Assembly: GCA_032622095.1 (NCBI GenBank) | Contig: CP136061.1 | Coordinates: forward strand, 43,905,797 to 43,969,796 | DNA length: 64,000 nt | Source: Siphonodentalium dalli | Lineage: Eukaryota > Mollusca > Scaphopoda > Gadilida > Siphonodentaliidae | Reading direction: 5' to 3' | In this document: positions 1-12,023 of the stretch, one piece after another | Position numbering within the stretch: the stretch's first letter is position 1 | Layout of the letters: every line of letters begins with the position of its first letter | The notes under the pieces: model-generated | Seen by the model: only the letters and a program-made list of their open reading frames with translations | Database searches by the model: none | What the model was told of the DNA's origin: nothing | Position numbers and translations under genes: made by a program

Positions 1-267
1 AATTTATTGCGCGATATTTGAATAGAACAGTGCATAATGAGATAACTATACTATTTGAATTTATCATATAAGTGTCATTAATCAAGAAATGTGTCAACAT
101 AATCACATTTCTAGGGATATATAGGCATAGTGCCAAGGTTTTTATTAACATTCATTTTCATAATATATAGTCACACGATCTAGTCACATAATCACATTTG
201 AGTATTCTACAGAATACATGGTACCGGTACAACAAATTTCAGATTATTTGATATTTGCTATGTGATA

Positions 268-406
268 TACAGTAATGCCCTAATTAATCGACTCCATAAC
301 CACAGCAGAATAATGGGTAATTTAATTTTAATTTCCGACTAAATCCTGAAAAATTACCCATTATTCTGCTGTGGTTATGGATTCGTTTAATTAGGGCATT
401 ACTGTA
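268..406. mobile_element. Foldback/MITE hairpin
   Basis: The left arm, starting TACAGTAATGCCCTAATTAA, is the near-perfect inverse of the right arm ending at 406. The arms are about 55 bp each and flank an AT-rich loop of about 25 bp. There is no coding capacity. The form is that of a miniature non-autonomous DNA transposon with long terminal inverted repeats; the superfamily is not recognised. Confidence 0.8.
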
Positions 407-1418
407 TTGCTGGAATCAAATTGTTTATCAAAACATGCGGAAATACAACTGTTCATCCCAGTTCATCCCAGTTTGAAGAATAATGCTAATACCAAACATA
501 ACCATGATATACATGCGTGACTCTTCTTGGGGCATCTCAGAAACCAGAACTGAGGAAACATGTTATAGCGTGTAATGGCAGGCTGGTAGCCACTGCCTGA
601 AGTAATAGGCTTCGTAATAATTGGGAATAATATGGATGGATAGCACAATTTCACTTCTTTTTTGCTCACGATATCAGTGACGATAAAATCTTCGTTAGTG
701 ATTAACATTACAAGCTGATCCACATTAACATGGAAAACAATGTGAAATTGTTCAAGCTGGCCCGGCTGGCCTTCAATTTATTTGTTAAGATTTTATGTTT
801 TACTTTTTTTATTTTATGTTTTAAAGTCTATTTTATTCCATTATTTATTATATCTTTATTTCCATGTCACATATGGTCAAGTGTGCTTTCATTTATTGCT
901 TATTTTCAGCTGAGTTCTGCATAGTTATTCTTATTTTGTTATAGTTATTCTTATTTTGTTGTATCAGTAGATGGAATCCTGATTAAATTTTATTTTTCCA
1001 ATAGCGCAGTGTCTAGTTCTATCAAGTTGAATTTGGGTTATTGTTGGCCATTGTGCAACTGATCCAACTTCTGATAACCTCTATATGTGGTATAGCATTA
1101 GTATTAACTATATATGACCTGTTTCTGTTCAAAACACATCAAAATAAGACTCAATAGCAGGAATGGAAAAAAAATTGGGCATATGGAAAAAACTGTTTTT
1201 TGGACCCAAGAGACACCCACCCACCCCATCATACGTGCCTGGAATTTTTTTTCGACCCCCCCCCCCCACCTGAACTACCATGTAATGACTTCCACCTTTT
1301 GTTCATGTCCTATAGGTGGCTATCAAACGTATGTTGATACAAGTATATTTACATACCCCTAATATCTCTTCCGATTTCCCCATAGCGTTACGGTAGACAC
1401 ATCCCCTTATTCATTGCG
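407..1418. other. Non-coding AT-rich stretch
   Basis: No gene is recognised. The open frames here are short and of low complexity. A perfect 2 x 20-bp tandem repeat (ATAGTTATTCTTATTTTGTT) lies at 921-960 and a poly-C run near 1257-1268. Confidence 0.5.
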
Positions 1419-1478
1419 TTCATAAACCTATGCACGTAACGTGACGTCACTTCCAATGTCGTTCATAGGTTTATGAAC
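1419..1478. repeat. Short inverted repeat
   Basis: GTTCATAAACCTATG is followed about 30 bp later by its exact inverse CATAGGTTTATGAAC. It could be the core of a small foldback element; no target-site duplication was identified. Confidence 0.6.
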
Positions 1479-1709
1479 ACATTGGTCCCGGAAATCACCG
1501 GGGATTGTCGGACATTACCGACTGCTTGAGTATCTAGTCAGCCAATACGCCAAGGATTTGATAGCAAACAATATGTAATCGAGGTTCGAAAGATCACGAT
1601 TGGATGGCTAGTGGTATCTAATCGCGAGCACGGGTGGCACGAGATGTTCGATTGACTATCATAATGTTGGTTATCATATAATCCCATATCCCATACTATG
1701 TCATATATA

Positions 1710-1880
1710 GCGAATTATCGAAATATGAAATACAACGAAAAAGCGAAATATGAAAATACAGCGAAATAGTACGAAAAAGCGAAATAGGAAAATACAACGA
1801 ATAGCGAAATAGGGCGAAATATAGAAATAGGAAATTATTTTTATAAACGAAATAACGGAGATATTTGAAAAAGTGTTTTT
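1710..1880. repeat. GAAATA-type low-complexity repeat
   Basis: Irregular tandem units of the type GCGAAATAxGAAAATACAAC repeat about ten times. This is simple-sequence DNA. The open frame across it on the minus strand is a product of the repeat. Confidence 0.7.
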
Positions 1881-1939
1881 GACGAAATAACGGACATATT
1901 TGGAGAAGTGTTTTAAAGAGCGTAAGTATATAAATATAA

Positions 1940-2090
1940 ATAATAAACGGAGGATTCAACGTGGTCATGGGTTTTGACCGCGATAAAAAATCAGCAAACT
2001 CCGCATGAACCCCTTCGGGGTTCATGCAGTTTGCTGAATTTTTCTCGCGGTCAAAATCCCATGACCACATTGAAACCGCCGTTCATTTCT
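1940..2090. mobile_element. Long hairpin element
   Basis: The sequence is a near-perfect palindrome centred on GAACCCCTTCGGGGTTC. The arms include GTGGTCATGGGTTTTGACCG on the left and its inverse on the right, with few mismatches over about 65-70 bp. Arms flanked by TATATAA on both sides suggest a MITE inserted into AT-rich DNA. Confidence 0.8.
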
Positions 2091-2099
2091 TATATAAAC

Positions 2100-2735
2100 C
2101 AAACACCGCTTGACCGCACACCCCCAGAAATGTCTTTTCAGCTAAAACTTAAATTATGGCAAAGATCATTTGATCGAACACAGATCCCAATATGAACTTT
2201 TGATATGCATAACATAGCTAGTGGTAATTTATTGGAATATATTTAAAGTACCATTTGGACATCAACGAATCAGCATATTCTCTGTTAACGATCTCTGTCG
2301 GAAAGTATCATTTATAAGTCCGATTATGAAGCGATAACCGGAAACAACTTATTTAAGCGCATGATATGCGCAATCAATAATATGAAGGATGGTGGTATGG
2401 TATACATTTAGGATGAAATCTAGCGGATCCGAGTGTCGGGAAATGCATGATCGCTATACTGTAGTGGTATTTGGGGTAGAAAATCGATAGTGATATAATA
2501 ACATGGAGAAACATATTAAAAACGTTAGGCCGCGTGTCAGCGCTAACAAGATATAATCTTTGTAGCTTGAGATCCAACCTCCTTTCTAAAATTAACAAAA
2601 AAGGAATAGTGCATGGCTCGCAATGTGCCCATTAGTTATATCGTTAAAAATCACATTTACGAAGTACCGGGTGTGCATATAGATGGACACTAGAAAGAGA
2701 CACATGTCTGAAACAATATTGAAATTAAACCCAAC
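2100..2735. other. No gene seen
   Basis: No recognisable coding, RNA or repeat feature was found between the hairpin element and the minisatellite. Confidence 0.4.
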
Positions 2736-2737
2736 AG

Positions 2738-4198
2738 AGGTATACGGGGCAGTGACGAGGGATGCGGGTGAGCGGGTATACGGAGCAGTGGCGAGGGATA
2801 CGGGGCGGTTGTATAGGGCAGCGACGAGGGATGCGGGCGGGTATACGGGGCAGTTACGAGGGATGCGGGTGAGCGGGTATATGGGGCAGTGACGAGGGAT
2901 GCGGGTATACGGGGCAGTGGCGAGGGATGCGGGTGGGTATATTATATGGAGCAGTGACGAGGGATCCGGGTGGGTATATGGAGCAGTGACGAGGGATGCG
3001 GGTATATGGGGCAGTGACGAGGGATGCGGGTGGGCGGGTATATGGGGCAGTGACGAGGGATGCGGGCGGGTATATGGGGCAGTGACGAGGGATGCGGTGA
3101 GCGGGTATATGGGACAGTGACGAGGGATCCGGGCGGGTATACAGGGCAGTGACGAGGGATCCGGGCTGGTATACGGGACAGTGACGAGGGATGCGGGTGG
3201 GCGGGTATATGGAGCAGTGGCGAGGGATGCGGACGGGTATACGGTGCAGTGGCGAGGGATGCGGGTATACGGGGCAGTGGCGAGGGATGCGGGGCGGGTA
3301 TATGGGCAGTGACGAGGGATCCGGGCGGGTATACGGGGCAGTGACGAGGGATGTGGGTGGGCGGGTATATGGGGCAGTGACGAGGGATGCGGGTATACGG
3401 GGCAGTGGCGAGGGATCCGGGCGATCCGGGCGGGTATATGAGGCAGTGACGAGGGATGCGGATGGGCGGGTATATGGAGCAGTGACGAGGGATGCGGTGA
3501 GCGGGTATATGGGACAGTGACGAGGGATCCGGGCGGGTATACGGGGGAGTGACGAGGGATGCGATGGGCGGGTATATGGGGCAGTGACGAGAGATGCGGT
3601 GAGCGGGTATATGGGACAGTCACGAGGGATCCGGGCGGGTATACGGGGCAGTGACGAGGGATGCGGGTGGGCGGGTATATGGGGCAGTGACGAGGGATGC
3701 GGGGCGGGTATATAGGGCAATGATGAGTGATGCGGGCGGGTATATGGGGCAGTGACGAGGGATGCGGGTGGGCGGGTATATGGGGCAGTGACGAGGGATG
3801 CGGGTATATGGGACAGTGACGAGGGATGCGGGGCGGGTATATGGGGCAGTGACGAGGGATGCGGGCGGGTATATTGGGCAGTGACGAGGGATGCGGGTGG
3901 GCGGGTATATGGGGCAGTGACGAGGGATGCGGGGCGGGTATATAGGGCAATGATGAGTGATGCGGGCGGGTATATGGGGCAGTGACGAGGGATGCGGGTG
4001 GGCGGGTATATGGGACAGTGACGAGGGATGCGGGTGGGTATATGGGGCAGTGACGAGGGATGCGGGCGGGTATATGGGGCAGTGACGAGGGATGCGGGCG
4101 GGTATATTGGGCAGTGACGAGGGATGCGGGCGGGTATATGGGGCATTGACGAGGGATGCGGGCGGGTATACGGGGCAGTGCCGAGGGATGCGGGTGGA
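2738..4198. repeat. G-rich minisatellite array
   Basis: About forty imperfect tandem copies of a unit of roughly 30-38 bp, built from GGGCAGTGACGAGGGATGCG followed by GGCGGGTATA or variants. Unit length varies because a GGTGGGC or GGTGAGC insert is present or absent. The G-rich strand is the + strand. The long open frames on the minus strand, which would code Pro/His/Arg-rich repeats, follow from the repeat having no stops in those frames; they are not evidence of a gene. Confidence 0.95.
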
Positions 4199-4199
4199 A

Positions 4200-4810
4200 G
4201 TGCACGTCTTTGTGAAACTTCACTTTTAAGGAATATTATGCGGTCTGTAGATGGGCAACTTCTGCACCAATATAAAAATAAACCTCTGTGAGATACTTCG
4301 CCTTATTGTTCTTTGAACTAACAATGTTAGTGATGTTAAGCCACATGGCGGTTTGCGCCCCAAACTACACCTTAAAATATTCGCGTTTGAATTGTTCCCG
4401 GTATATAGAAATACGTCTCCAAAAAAAACAGCCATTTGCACGGCATGGGACAGAAAAGAACGCTTCGTCTTAGTCTATTCACTTCTAAAACATTGAAAAC
4501 AGCTGACAAATCTTATTCCTTCTTTCAAAATACGAAGACAAAATTTGGAAGCTCGAATGAGCCATGTCCGTTTAAATAAGGAGATCGGATCTATACAAAT
4601 GTCATAATACGTTAGCTGTGACGCGGCATAAGTTTTTAACAGGTTTCCCCTGGTATAGTGCATAGCATTCTAAGGATCGGGTGAATTAAATGTAGCATAT
4701 CTTCATGTGATTAATCCACATATCAAATTTGAAAGCAGTATGATAACTATAAAAAAAAATTCATTTGGACACCAAAATCAGCAGCTGTTTTGGGCGACAC
4801 CACCTTCCAA
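4200..4810. other. No gene seen
   Basis: AT-rich sequence with no recognised feature. It separates the minisatellite from the degenerate coding stretch. Confidence 0.4.
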
Positions 4811-4812
4811 CT

Positions 4813-7800
4813 TCAAACTGCCTCAGAATATACCTGTTTGCTTTCAATAAAGCTTAGGTGTCTTGTTTTAAGTAGCTCTCGTCTAATAGTGTTCCCGTAA
4901 TATACGGGAACATTGTGGCCTGCAGAAAAACCCCTCTTCTCACATTGTGTCTTATGTTTTGCCTTCCGTTTCCTGAAATCGTTCACTAAACTTATCATTT
5001 TCAGAAATGTCTTCCCTTTGTAGTCATATCTTTGATGAATGATCTTGTCGAGCGTCTTAAGTTCACATTCGCTGTGTGGCAGTTTCTCATTGGCTTCAAT
5101 ACATTATAATACATATTCGTATTATAACACTGGGAAATCTCTGCGAATGGCTTTCCGTATGGCCTCTGGAACCTGACACATTTCTCTGATGACAATACTA
5201 TATAAACTTTGGTGGAATATTCCTTACCGCTTAAAGGAATTTTTGTCCATCACCTGGTCACCATGTTCCGCTATCAATTTGCCTATTTGTTTTTGATCAA
5301 ACTGCTCGCCATTCAGTTTTGGCACTGCCCCAGCTGGTACAATTTTCCACTAAGAACGGCCGTCTTTTCTATTGATGCTGTATTCTCTTTCAGAGCTCTA
5401 TTGGGGTCAAATTTTAATCGCTTTATGAAGAGATACCGCCTATAATACTTCTGAATTTTTGTGGCGGATTAGTGTGCCTCGCGGAGTCTTTGGACTTCAT
5501 TGACCACATCAGGATCATCAATGGCATCAATATCTAGCATCAATCACTTAAAGTTATTTGTCAGAATTGACCACATCGGGTCATCTCTCGATTTAGTACG
5601 ACCGCCAGGGCCTGTATGTCCGTAGAAAAAACTCTGATGCATATAATTTGCATGTTCACCAGACTCGGCTTGGACCTAGCTACGGAGAATGGTAAATTAT
5701 TCATCAATGTGGGAGCAATGTCAATAAACTTCATCATTTATGGTGTCAGAGACAGTTGAGCATAACCACATCTTAATATAAACAATAGGTAAAAACATTC
5801 AGCATGTTTCATATATGAATTTCAATCTTCTTCAATGTACCCCCAATCATAATCGGCTCCTACTTCTGAACTGTGCATTCTCACTTTCTCCAGTGTTGGC
5901 TCTGGGTCTTTAGTATAGATATCATCTCATAAAAATGGGTAAATTTTCATTTGCCAACGTAAAGTCTGTATATGTCTTCCAAGTTCAGACTTCTTGCCAT
6001 GTCACTTGATATGCTCTTGGGGAAAACCCTGTTGCTTGTGACGTCATTAAGAACAGGAGCTTGCCCAAATCTAGTAACCAGGACAAATAATTATAAATGC
6101 ATGGTCTTTATTTAGTTGGACGGGTCGTAATTTCCCTTGCACGGCATAGCACAAATTAAAATTGCCTGATCTGACACCTCTTTTTGAGATACTCATCTCC
6201 AAATTCAACAATTTGTCAGTTATGTATGTGTCGCCATCTTGCTTCGTGCCTTTCAACATAGTGCCTTCGTCAAAAACTCTCTCTATCTCAAAATTAAAAA
6301 CAATTCTCTATAACACAGGCCAATCATGTAAGAGGCAGAACACAAATTGTGATGTGGGGACCGATGCCATCAATGAATCTGAGTGTTACCGATCAATTTT
6401 TATTTTTAGTTTGGTCCGGAAACCCAGATTCAGGATCGACTAATTGTCTGTATATAATCTTTGTATATAAATTCCATGCTTCATCTTTCAGTGGGCCAAG
6501 ATCACCCTTTGCGTCTAGCACATTTTGGAAAAAAACATCATCTCCTGTTAAATAATAGTTAACTTGACTTTCTATTCGCACCATTAGCTTGTTAATCTCA
6601 TTGTCTAAATGGTCAACATTCTCCTCAAGATTATCACATGAGTCACTCTCATAAAACATTGCAATGGGTTGAAACCAAACTTCAACTTTGAAATTTTGCA
6701 CCTTTAAAGTACAGCTCATTGTCAATGGGACTTATTGCAAGGTACGTCGACGAGCGACCTCCTATTTCCCGTGCATCTGCATATAGACGCATATTCACAG
6801 TTTTACCAAGACTGTAAATGGGGAATCTGAATAAGAGTAGGTCTGTCAACCTTCCTACATATATTCGCGATCCTGTCGAAGTCCGTTGGGGTAATAGCAT
6901 TTGTTTCAATTCTGCCACATAATCATTCCGGGTCGTTGCTGTGACCTTACGTGGATGGGTTAGGTAGGATCTTTCGTAATTGATCGGTTAACCTGACACC
7001 TTAAAAAAAATTCCTCGATGTGAACAATTTGTTTAGGGATCACATTGTAATATGCTGGACCCTCGGACCGGAAGAAGCGATCAAGTAATGTGTCTCCTTT
7101 CTTCTCGTTTCTTCTTGTCCGCTATGACTGATTTCAAAAGTTCAGACATCTGATTGTTTTTAGTGTCTGTCATTATCTGATTCAACAATACATATTGTAT
7201 GAGCAACAACATCCTCTTTCTCATCTGATCCCGGGGTATGTTTTGGCCACCCTTCTCAATTTCGGATTAATACATTAACTTTCTTTTGGAAGCTTTGACA
7301 CTTATTTGACATCTATCTTGAATTTCTGATGCATCTTTGGTTGTGATATTTTACCAGTTGTTGTTTCAGTTCACCCTTAATAAGATTTAAATGCTTAACA
7401 TCTAGCAAAACGATAAACGCGTTGTCCAGAATGAGAGGGGCATCATCTCTTCTTAGCTGTATGTAAACGGCCAATAATGTTAATTGATGAATTGATGGTG
7501 TAAAACAATTGCATTATCTACAATCCCATAGCCTATATCCGTATTACATATATTTATATATTACATATATTAATGTTTACTGGAATTGCATCAGGAACCA
7601 AATTAGTTTGGTATTTTTTTCCTCTTGATATTCGGCAATCGCTGCTTAGATTTTTGTTTTCCGAGAGGCGTTCTGACATAATCCACATGTGCAATTGTTG
7701 AAGACAAGAAAGCACTATTAATTAGTATTGTTTCGTTCCCGTCTGGGATGTGTCTGATTATGGCGTCTGTCCACTCCAGTGGAATTTGTCCCATCTGCCA

Positions 7801-8093
7801 TTTTTATATCATAACCATCTGGAGCACCCCCTGGCCCCCGACCTAACAACTGCCTTATCGTGAATCTTTTCGAATACAATAACTTGAGTTCCACGATGAG
7901 CGGGTGTCAACTTGAGTGATGTGTCTCGGATTTGAGTAGACCGAAAAACAGCTTTCTTGATAGAACTGTACTGTTCTATAGACGTGATCAAATCGTTAAC
8001 AAGCAAATATATGTCATTATTTCTCGCAATTGCCGAGAAGCGATCTCCAGTTGTCAGAGTGGCCGCAGCCAAACGATATCTAGATCCCGACAA
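4813..8093 (-). pseudogene. Long degenerate coding stretch, unidentified
   Basis: On the minus strand, protein-like open segments tile almost continuously from 8093 down to 4813 but keep changing frame. Examples are 8093-7809, 7794-7603, 6918-6682, 6725-6393, 6259-6071, 5195-5001 and 4998-4813. At several junctions a one-base slip joins two sensible frames: near 6700-6720 the end of one segment overlaps the start of the next, and near 5005-5010 an AAAGGGAAG run bridges two segments. The composition looks like a real protein (charged, mixed, without repeats), and no splice-like boundary is needed over about 3.3 kb. The family is not recognised. An intronless reading frame of this length among short-exon genes would fit a captured mobile or viral-type gene, but that is only inference. 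Frameshifts and in-frame stops mean it is not expressed as it stands. Confidence 0.5.
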
Positions 8094-8145
8094 AGTTATG
8101 ACCTCACTTATTTCGGTAGGGAGTCTTGGCTATTGTTACCGTTGA

Positions 8146-9975
8146 TCAACCCCAATTCCAGAAGCCCCACGAGACCCAACAGCGACGCATACCGACATAA
8201 GAACTTCCCCTCTCACGGTACCGTATGTGACTGCACAAGCTGTCAAACATACGGCGACCCAACCTGTTGGCCTTAGCCAACGTGGCATCTTCCATTTTGG
8301 TCATTTCTTTTGAATATTTCATATATCCGACTGCTATGCCAACAACCATGATATGGTCCCATTCTGCACCACGGTTTCACCGTAGTCGTCGTTAAATGTC
8401 GGATACATACCGACATGTATGTGATAGTGTCGAACCATGTTGTCTGGTGTAAACATGTTAATATTTAAGGTAATGGCAGCAGTTATGGTCGTAGACAACA
8501 AATACAGTTCAGTGACTCCGGACAACTTAACCAACTTTAGGAGGCCAGAAATATACAGGTACGATAATCAGCGGACTGAGTACGAAAATTAGATGTCATT
8601 CGCGAGATACCATGTGATTCCAATACATACGCATATGGCAATATCAGACGGTATTACCGATGGAAGTAAAACATGGCCCATTCTTCTGCTTCCTCTCGAA
8701 TAACTTCAAGTAGGTCCAGAGAAGATCACTAAACGTGAGGAATGTATCAACAGACACCGTTTCATCGTCGACCAGTGTTCGCGCTGGACCGAAATATCTT
8801 CTGGCCAAAAAATTGGCCAAATGATATTGTCAGTGGCCAAATTAACAAAACTTTGGCCAAATTAAATCCTCATTTAATGACTAAATTATTTGTTAACTAT
8901 ATAACTCTCACTCTATGACGTGTCGCTGACACCATGTTCGCCAACTAATCAAGTAATGGGGTGTGTTAGTTGTCATTGATATTTTGGCCGAAATAAAACA
9001 GTTCTGTTGCTTATTATCGCGAGGAGTTGAATACATATTGTATTAATAACCTTTATGGTGTGAATCCCGGTTGTTATAACACGGGAGGCAGTTTCCAACA
9101 CATTGCGTAGCTGACATTTGAATTTGTGATGAAAAAACAGTTTGGCAAAATTAAATTTTTGGTGGCTACTTTCGAAAAAAGTGGCCATTGGCCACTAACA
9201 CTGTCTTCGACCGCTTGCAACGCGAATAAATGTGTCCAATTAATTAGCGAGGGTTAGGTTCATTATATAAGAATTTCCATGCTTATAAGTGTGACCTAGC
9301 CCACGTCATACTTAGAAATCGAATACAGTGAACTCAATTTAGTGTACGTTTCCTTTGAACTCTCAGATATTATTTTTATAAGAGAAGGCCAAAATAGTTC
9401 GTTTGATAATCCTCATTACTATTAATTTGGGCTGCTTGGTTATAACGTAACCGAGCTCTTGTGTGCTATCATGGAAGAAAGAACAATATGTTAGCGATTC
9501 ATCTTGATGATGCACTATAACTTCAGTGTAAAGAAGACAGATATCGCGTTCTGTTCCTACAACAACGATAAGCCCAAATGTCCTCAGTACAGCCAGTGCC
9601 GCTGCGTTGATGGTGTACATGTAGCTTGGACCGTGTGTTTCAAGTTCACAACGCCCAGTAACTTTGATGAGGTAATCCTCGTTACAGCTATTTGGAACAC
9701 CCATATCAACTCTAAACGAATATACTGCTGCAGTTTCCGCATTTGTTGGAAATTCGGCGCTGTCTCCGACTCGGAGTTTTCGAAAAGTATGTGCCAAATT
9801 TCAGTATCGAAATAGAAAGGTTCTCGAAGAACCATCCACTATACTGCTATGTTCTATCTTGGAACACTCCGCATAATCGCCGGCCCAACGAGTATTTCCG
9901 ATCAGAATTCCGGCTTTTAGCTTAAAACTACTATCAACAATTTTAACAGCAGATGCGTCCGGTTATGCACTCCAT
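8146..9975 (-). pseudogene. NRF-6-like acyltransferase 3, decayed
   Basis: This is a minus-strand remnant of the 'nose resistant to fluoxetine' family: multi-pass membrane proteins with an extracellular cysteine-rich NRF domain followed by an acyltransferase-3 membrane domain. In reading order: at 9960-9860 KLKAGILIGNTRWAGDYAEC matches the family pattern of a G..GN..W.GdYdEC block. Near 9700, MGVPNSCNEDYLIKV matches the usual GVCVPSSCSEED. Around 9590-9530 a membrane segment ending VVVGTERD matches the GTlyD motif. Near 8750, VSVDTFLTFSDLLWTYL matches SVDTFFfLSG.L. Near 8610, ITWYLAND is the family hallmark WYLANDMQF. At 8580-8520, LSPLIIVPVYF follows in a shifted frame, and at about 8349-8220 MVVGIAVGY and a shifted TM helix follow. 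Decay: TGA at 9803-9801 replaces the Cys of the conserved YC motif, a frameshift follows the WYLAND motif, and repeats interrupt 8.79-9.36 kb. No matching C-terminal helices were found downstream. Confidence 0.8.
8790..9210. repeat. TTGGCCA-rich insertion
   Basis: Repeated TTGGCCAAATTAA motifs at 8800-8870 face inverted GTGGCCATTGGCCAC motifs at 9170-9205, with AT-rich DNA between. It lies between two blocks of the NRF-6-like remnant, in what was an intron or as an insertion. A small inverted-repeat element is likely; exact ends are unclear. Confidence 0.45.
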
Positions 9976-10287
9976 CTCTAATCACGTCACGCCATTTTGA
10001 AACCATTCAGATGCCATCTGCAAGCTCCCGGAACGTTTTTCAGTTATTTTCCAAAATAGATATCCATAGGACTATAATATCCCGGGAGTCAAATGAAGCT
10101 GCGGTAGTATAATGGATATACAGGTAGGTTGAATGATGACACACACATGACGAACTGGTTACTGTGAAACAAAACCGGAAAGAGCGAGAATAAAACGATC
10201 AACACAGACAGTCTAACATTTGCATAACATCTTCTTTCTCTCCACCTGCAGAGGAACGGTAGTTTACCAGTTACTGTAATTTAAGGG

Positions 10288-11054
10288 TCAGTTACAAAGT
10301 CTGTCAAATACGCTGGGCGGCGTCTGCGCCTCGTAGACATACGACGCGGAGTGCCTGCATGTGGAAACCGATTGTTGATCACCACGACTGGTCACAGTGT
10401 CAGTCTCTGACTCGGGATTCGGTGCTATCTCCGTTGGGATAGCTGGAATATGTAACTGGCTGGGATCTGTTGCGTACACGTTGTCTGACTTGTCATCACT
10501 GCATTCGATAAAACCTCCGGTCGGCCTGAGGTCTGATTTGGTACACAGAAACAGTGTTTCTTAACGCAGTTGATTTCCAGTGAATTTTCGAATGTCACGC
10601 CAACTGCTATGAATAGCAACCACGATATACATGTTACGCGCATCGTGTTTGGTTTTTATAACGGTACCGATATAATATACCATATCTCCAACGACAATAA
10701 TATTTACGGGAGGGACTCATGAGCAGGGTGTATTAATTAATGCATTCACTGTGTCGGTGATTTCCAAGGTGAATTTCGTGTTAGCGACTCAATTATGTCT
10801 CGGGCAGAAATAGACAACTGTTTGCATGTGGCCTGATCGCGTTTAAACATCATCTCGTACGATGACAGCCACCGAGAACGAAATATATCATTCAATTGAA
10901 CAACAGCAGTCTCCAGCGTGTGGGGCGACAAGAATGATCTATAATCGTGACGGATAAGATCACCCTCCAACTCCAGGATCGCTCTTTCGGCCACAGGAGT
11001 TTTATTTACGGTCTTGATATGTCCAAGCTCAACAGATACTACACGGTGATCCAA
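10288..11054 (-). other. Coding-like minus-strand fragments
   Basis: Two protein-like minus-strand segments lie upstream of the NRF-6-like remnant. The segment starting at 10643 begins MRVTCISWLLFIAVGVTF, a good signal peptide, and continues with several cysteines; its reading continues in another frame to 10288. The segment 11054-10746 ends with ATCKQLSISARDIIESLTR, which could be the first Cys block found early in NRF domains. They could be 5' exons of the same decayed gene, but the signal-peptide segment lies downstream of the Cys segment, so one simple gene model does not fit. Two genes or a local rearrangement are possible. Confidence 0.35.
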
Positions 11055-11059
11055 AAAAT

Positions 11060-12020
11060 ATCATCTTTCACTAATGTTCGAAAATCCAGGGGCATTGTCC
11101 GACGTGCGTACAATAGACTGGGGTCCTTCCACACTTCACAGCCTTAATATTGACAAACATTTGGATAAGAGAATCACGAAGTGTCTCCGCTCGCTCATAC
11201 TGAATGACCCATGCATCAGTAAACTACCTTAGTTTCACTTAACACGCCAATGGTCTGTCCGTTGTGTTTCATTACGTCTCCCCGTGTATACCACATCTGG
11301 CGGAGTAACTGCAGACTGCTCCTGACGCAATCATGGAACAGGGTACAATGTGAACATTATTGGTAACTATGCGTGGTGTTATCTACGGCCTTCTCCGTGT
11401 CGAGGGCAAAAATAACGATGTAAAACAGCTATCATCTGAGTAGCACTCGGGTGATTCAATATTATGTGTATTGCTGTCATGAGACCACCATGAACGATTC
11501 TTGACACTGTAATGCATTCCGTCAGGAAGCAGTCTCTTTGAAAAGCCGACGAAATCATATATAGGATGTACGTCTCTAGAACTATCTAATAAAATAAGGT
11601 TCTGTTTTGAAGGGATTCTCTCCATTTCATTGGAGAGTGGCAGAGTACGCGCGATTTCATTGGTTTATGGAATAACAGATCACTTCACAGATCTGAGGTC
11701 AATGACGCGTTGACAATTAACTATTGTTGGAACACTGAATACGGGTGATAGAGCCATAATTCATTTTACTCATCGCAATATAGGAGACATCATCTTCGAG
11801 TTTTTATCAGTCAACGGTATTCATGACTGATTATTCTTTCGCATATTGTGTTTATAATTATTTCTAAATACTACGATTCTCACAAACATTTACTACGCCA
11901 GGAATTCACTACATAATTGGAAACGATTGATATACGTCATGTTGGGAATTCCGCGTCGTCGTAGAAATGAAATATAATGGACACTTCTAGACACTTACAT
12001 CCACTCGGATATTCGTCGGC
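11060..12020. other. Mostly unassigned; one shared repeat
   Basis: No gene is recognised. The stretch around 11,710-11,800, with CATAATTCATTTTACTCATC followed by GCAATATA, recurs at about 51,115-51,195. It is therefore a dispersed repeat. A retrotransposon integrase would be expected here downstream of the RNase H fragment, but none was identified. Confidence 0.4.
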
Positions 12021-12023
12021 CTT

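Noticed and set aside
2738-4198. CRISPR array
   Set aside because: Units are contiguous and variable with no unique spacers, and the setting is eukaryotic.
2592-4223. 543-codon Pro/His/Arg-rich open frame on the minus strand
   Set aside because: It is read through the minisatellite, in which several frames lack stops. There is no start context, domain or non-repetitive flank of any length.
4813-8093. Naming the degenerate stretch as a herpesvirus-like, Polinton or other viral gene
   Set aside because: No diagnostic motif could be recognised by eye; only the intronless form hints at it, so it is left as unidentified.
10095-10125. GCGGTAGTATAATGG, resembling the 5' part of a tRNA
   Set aside because: No matching acceptor stem, anticodon arm or T-arm GTTCGA box at the right distance.
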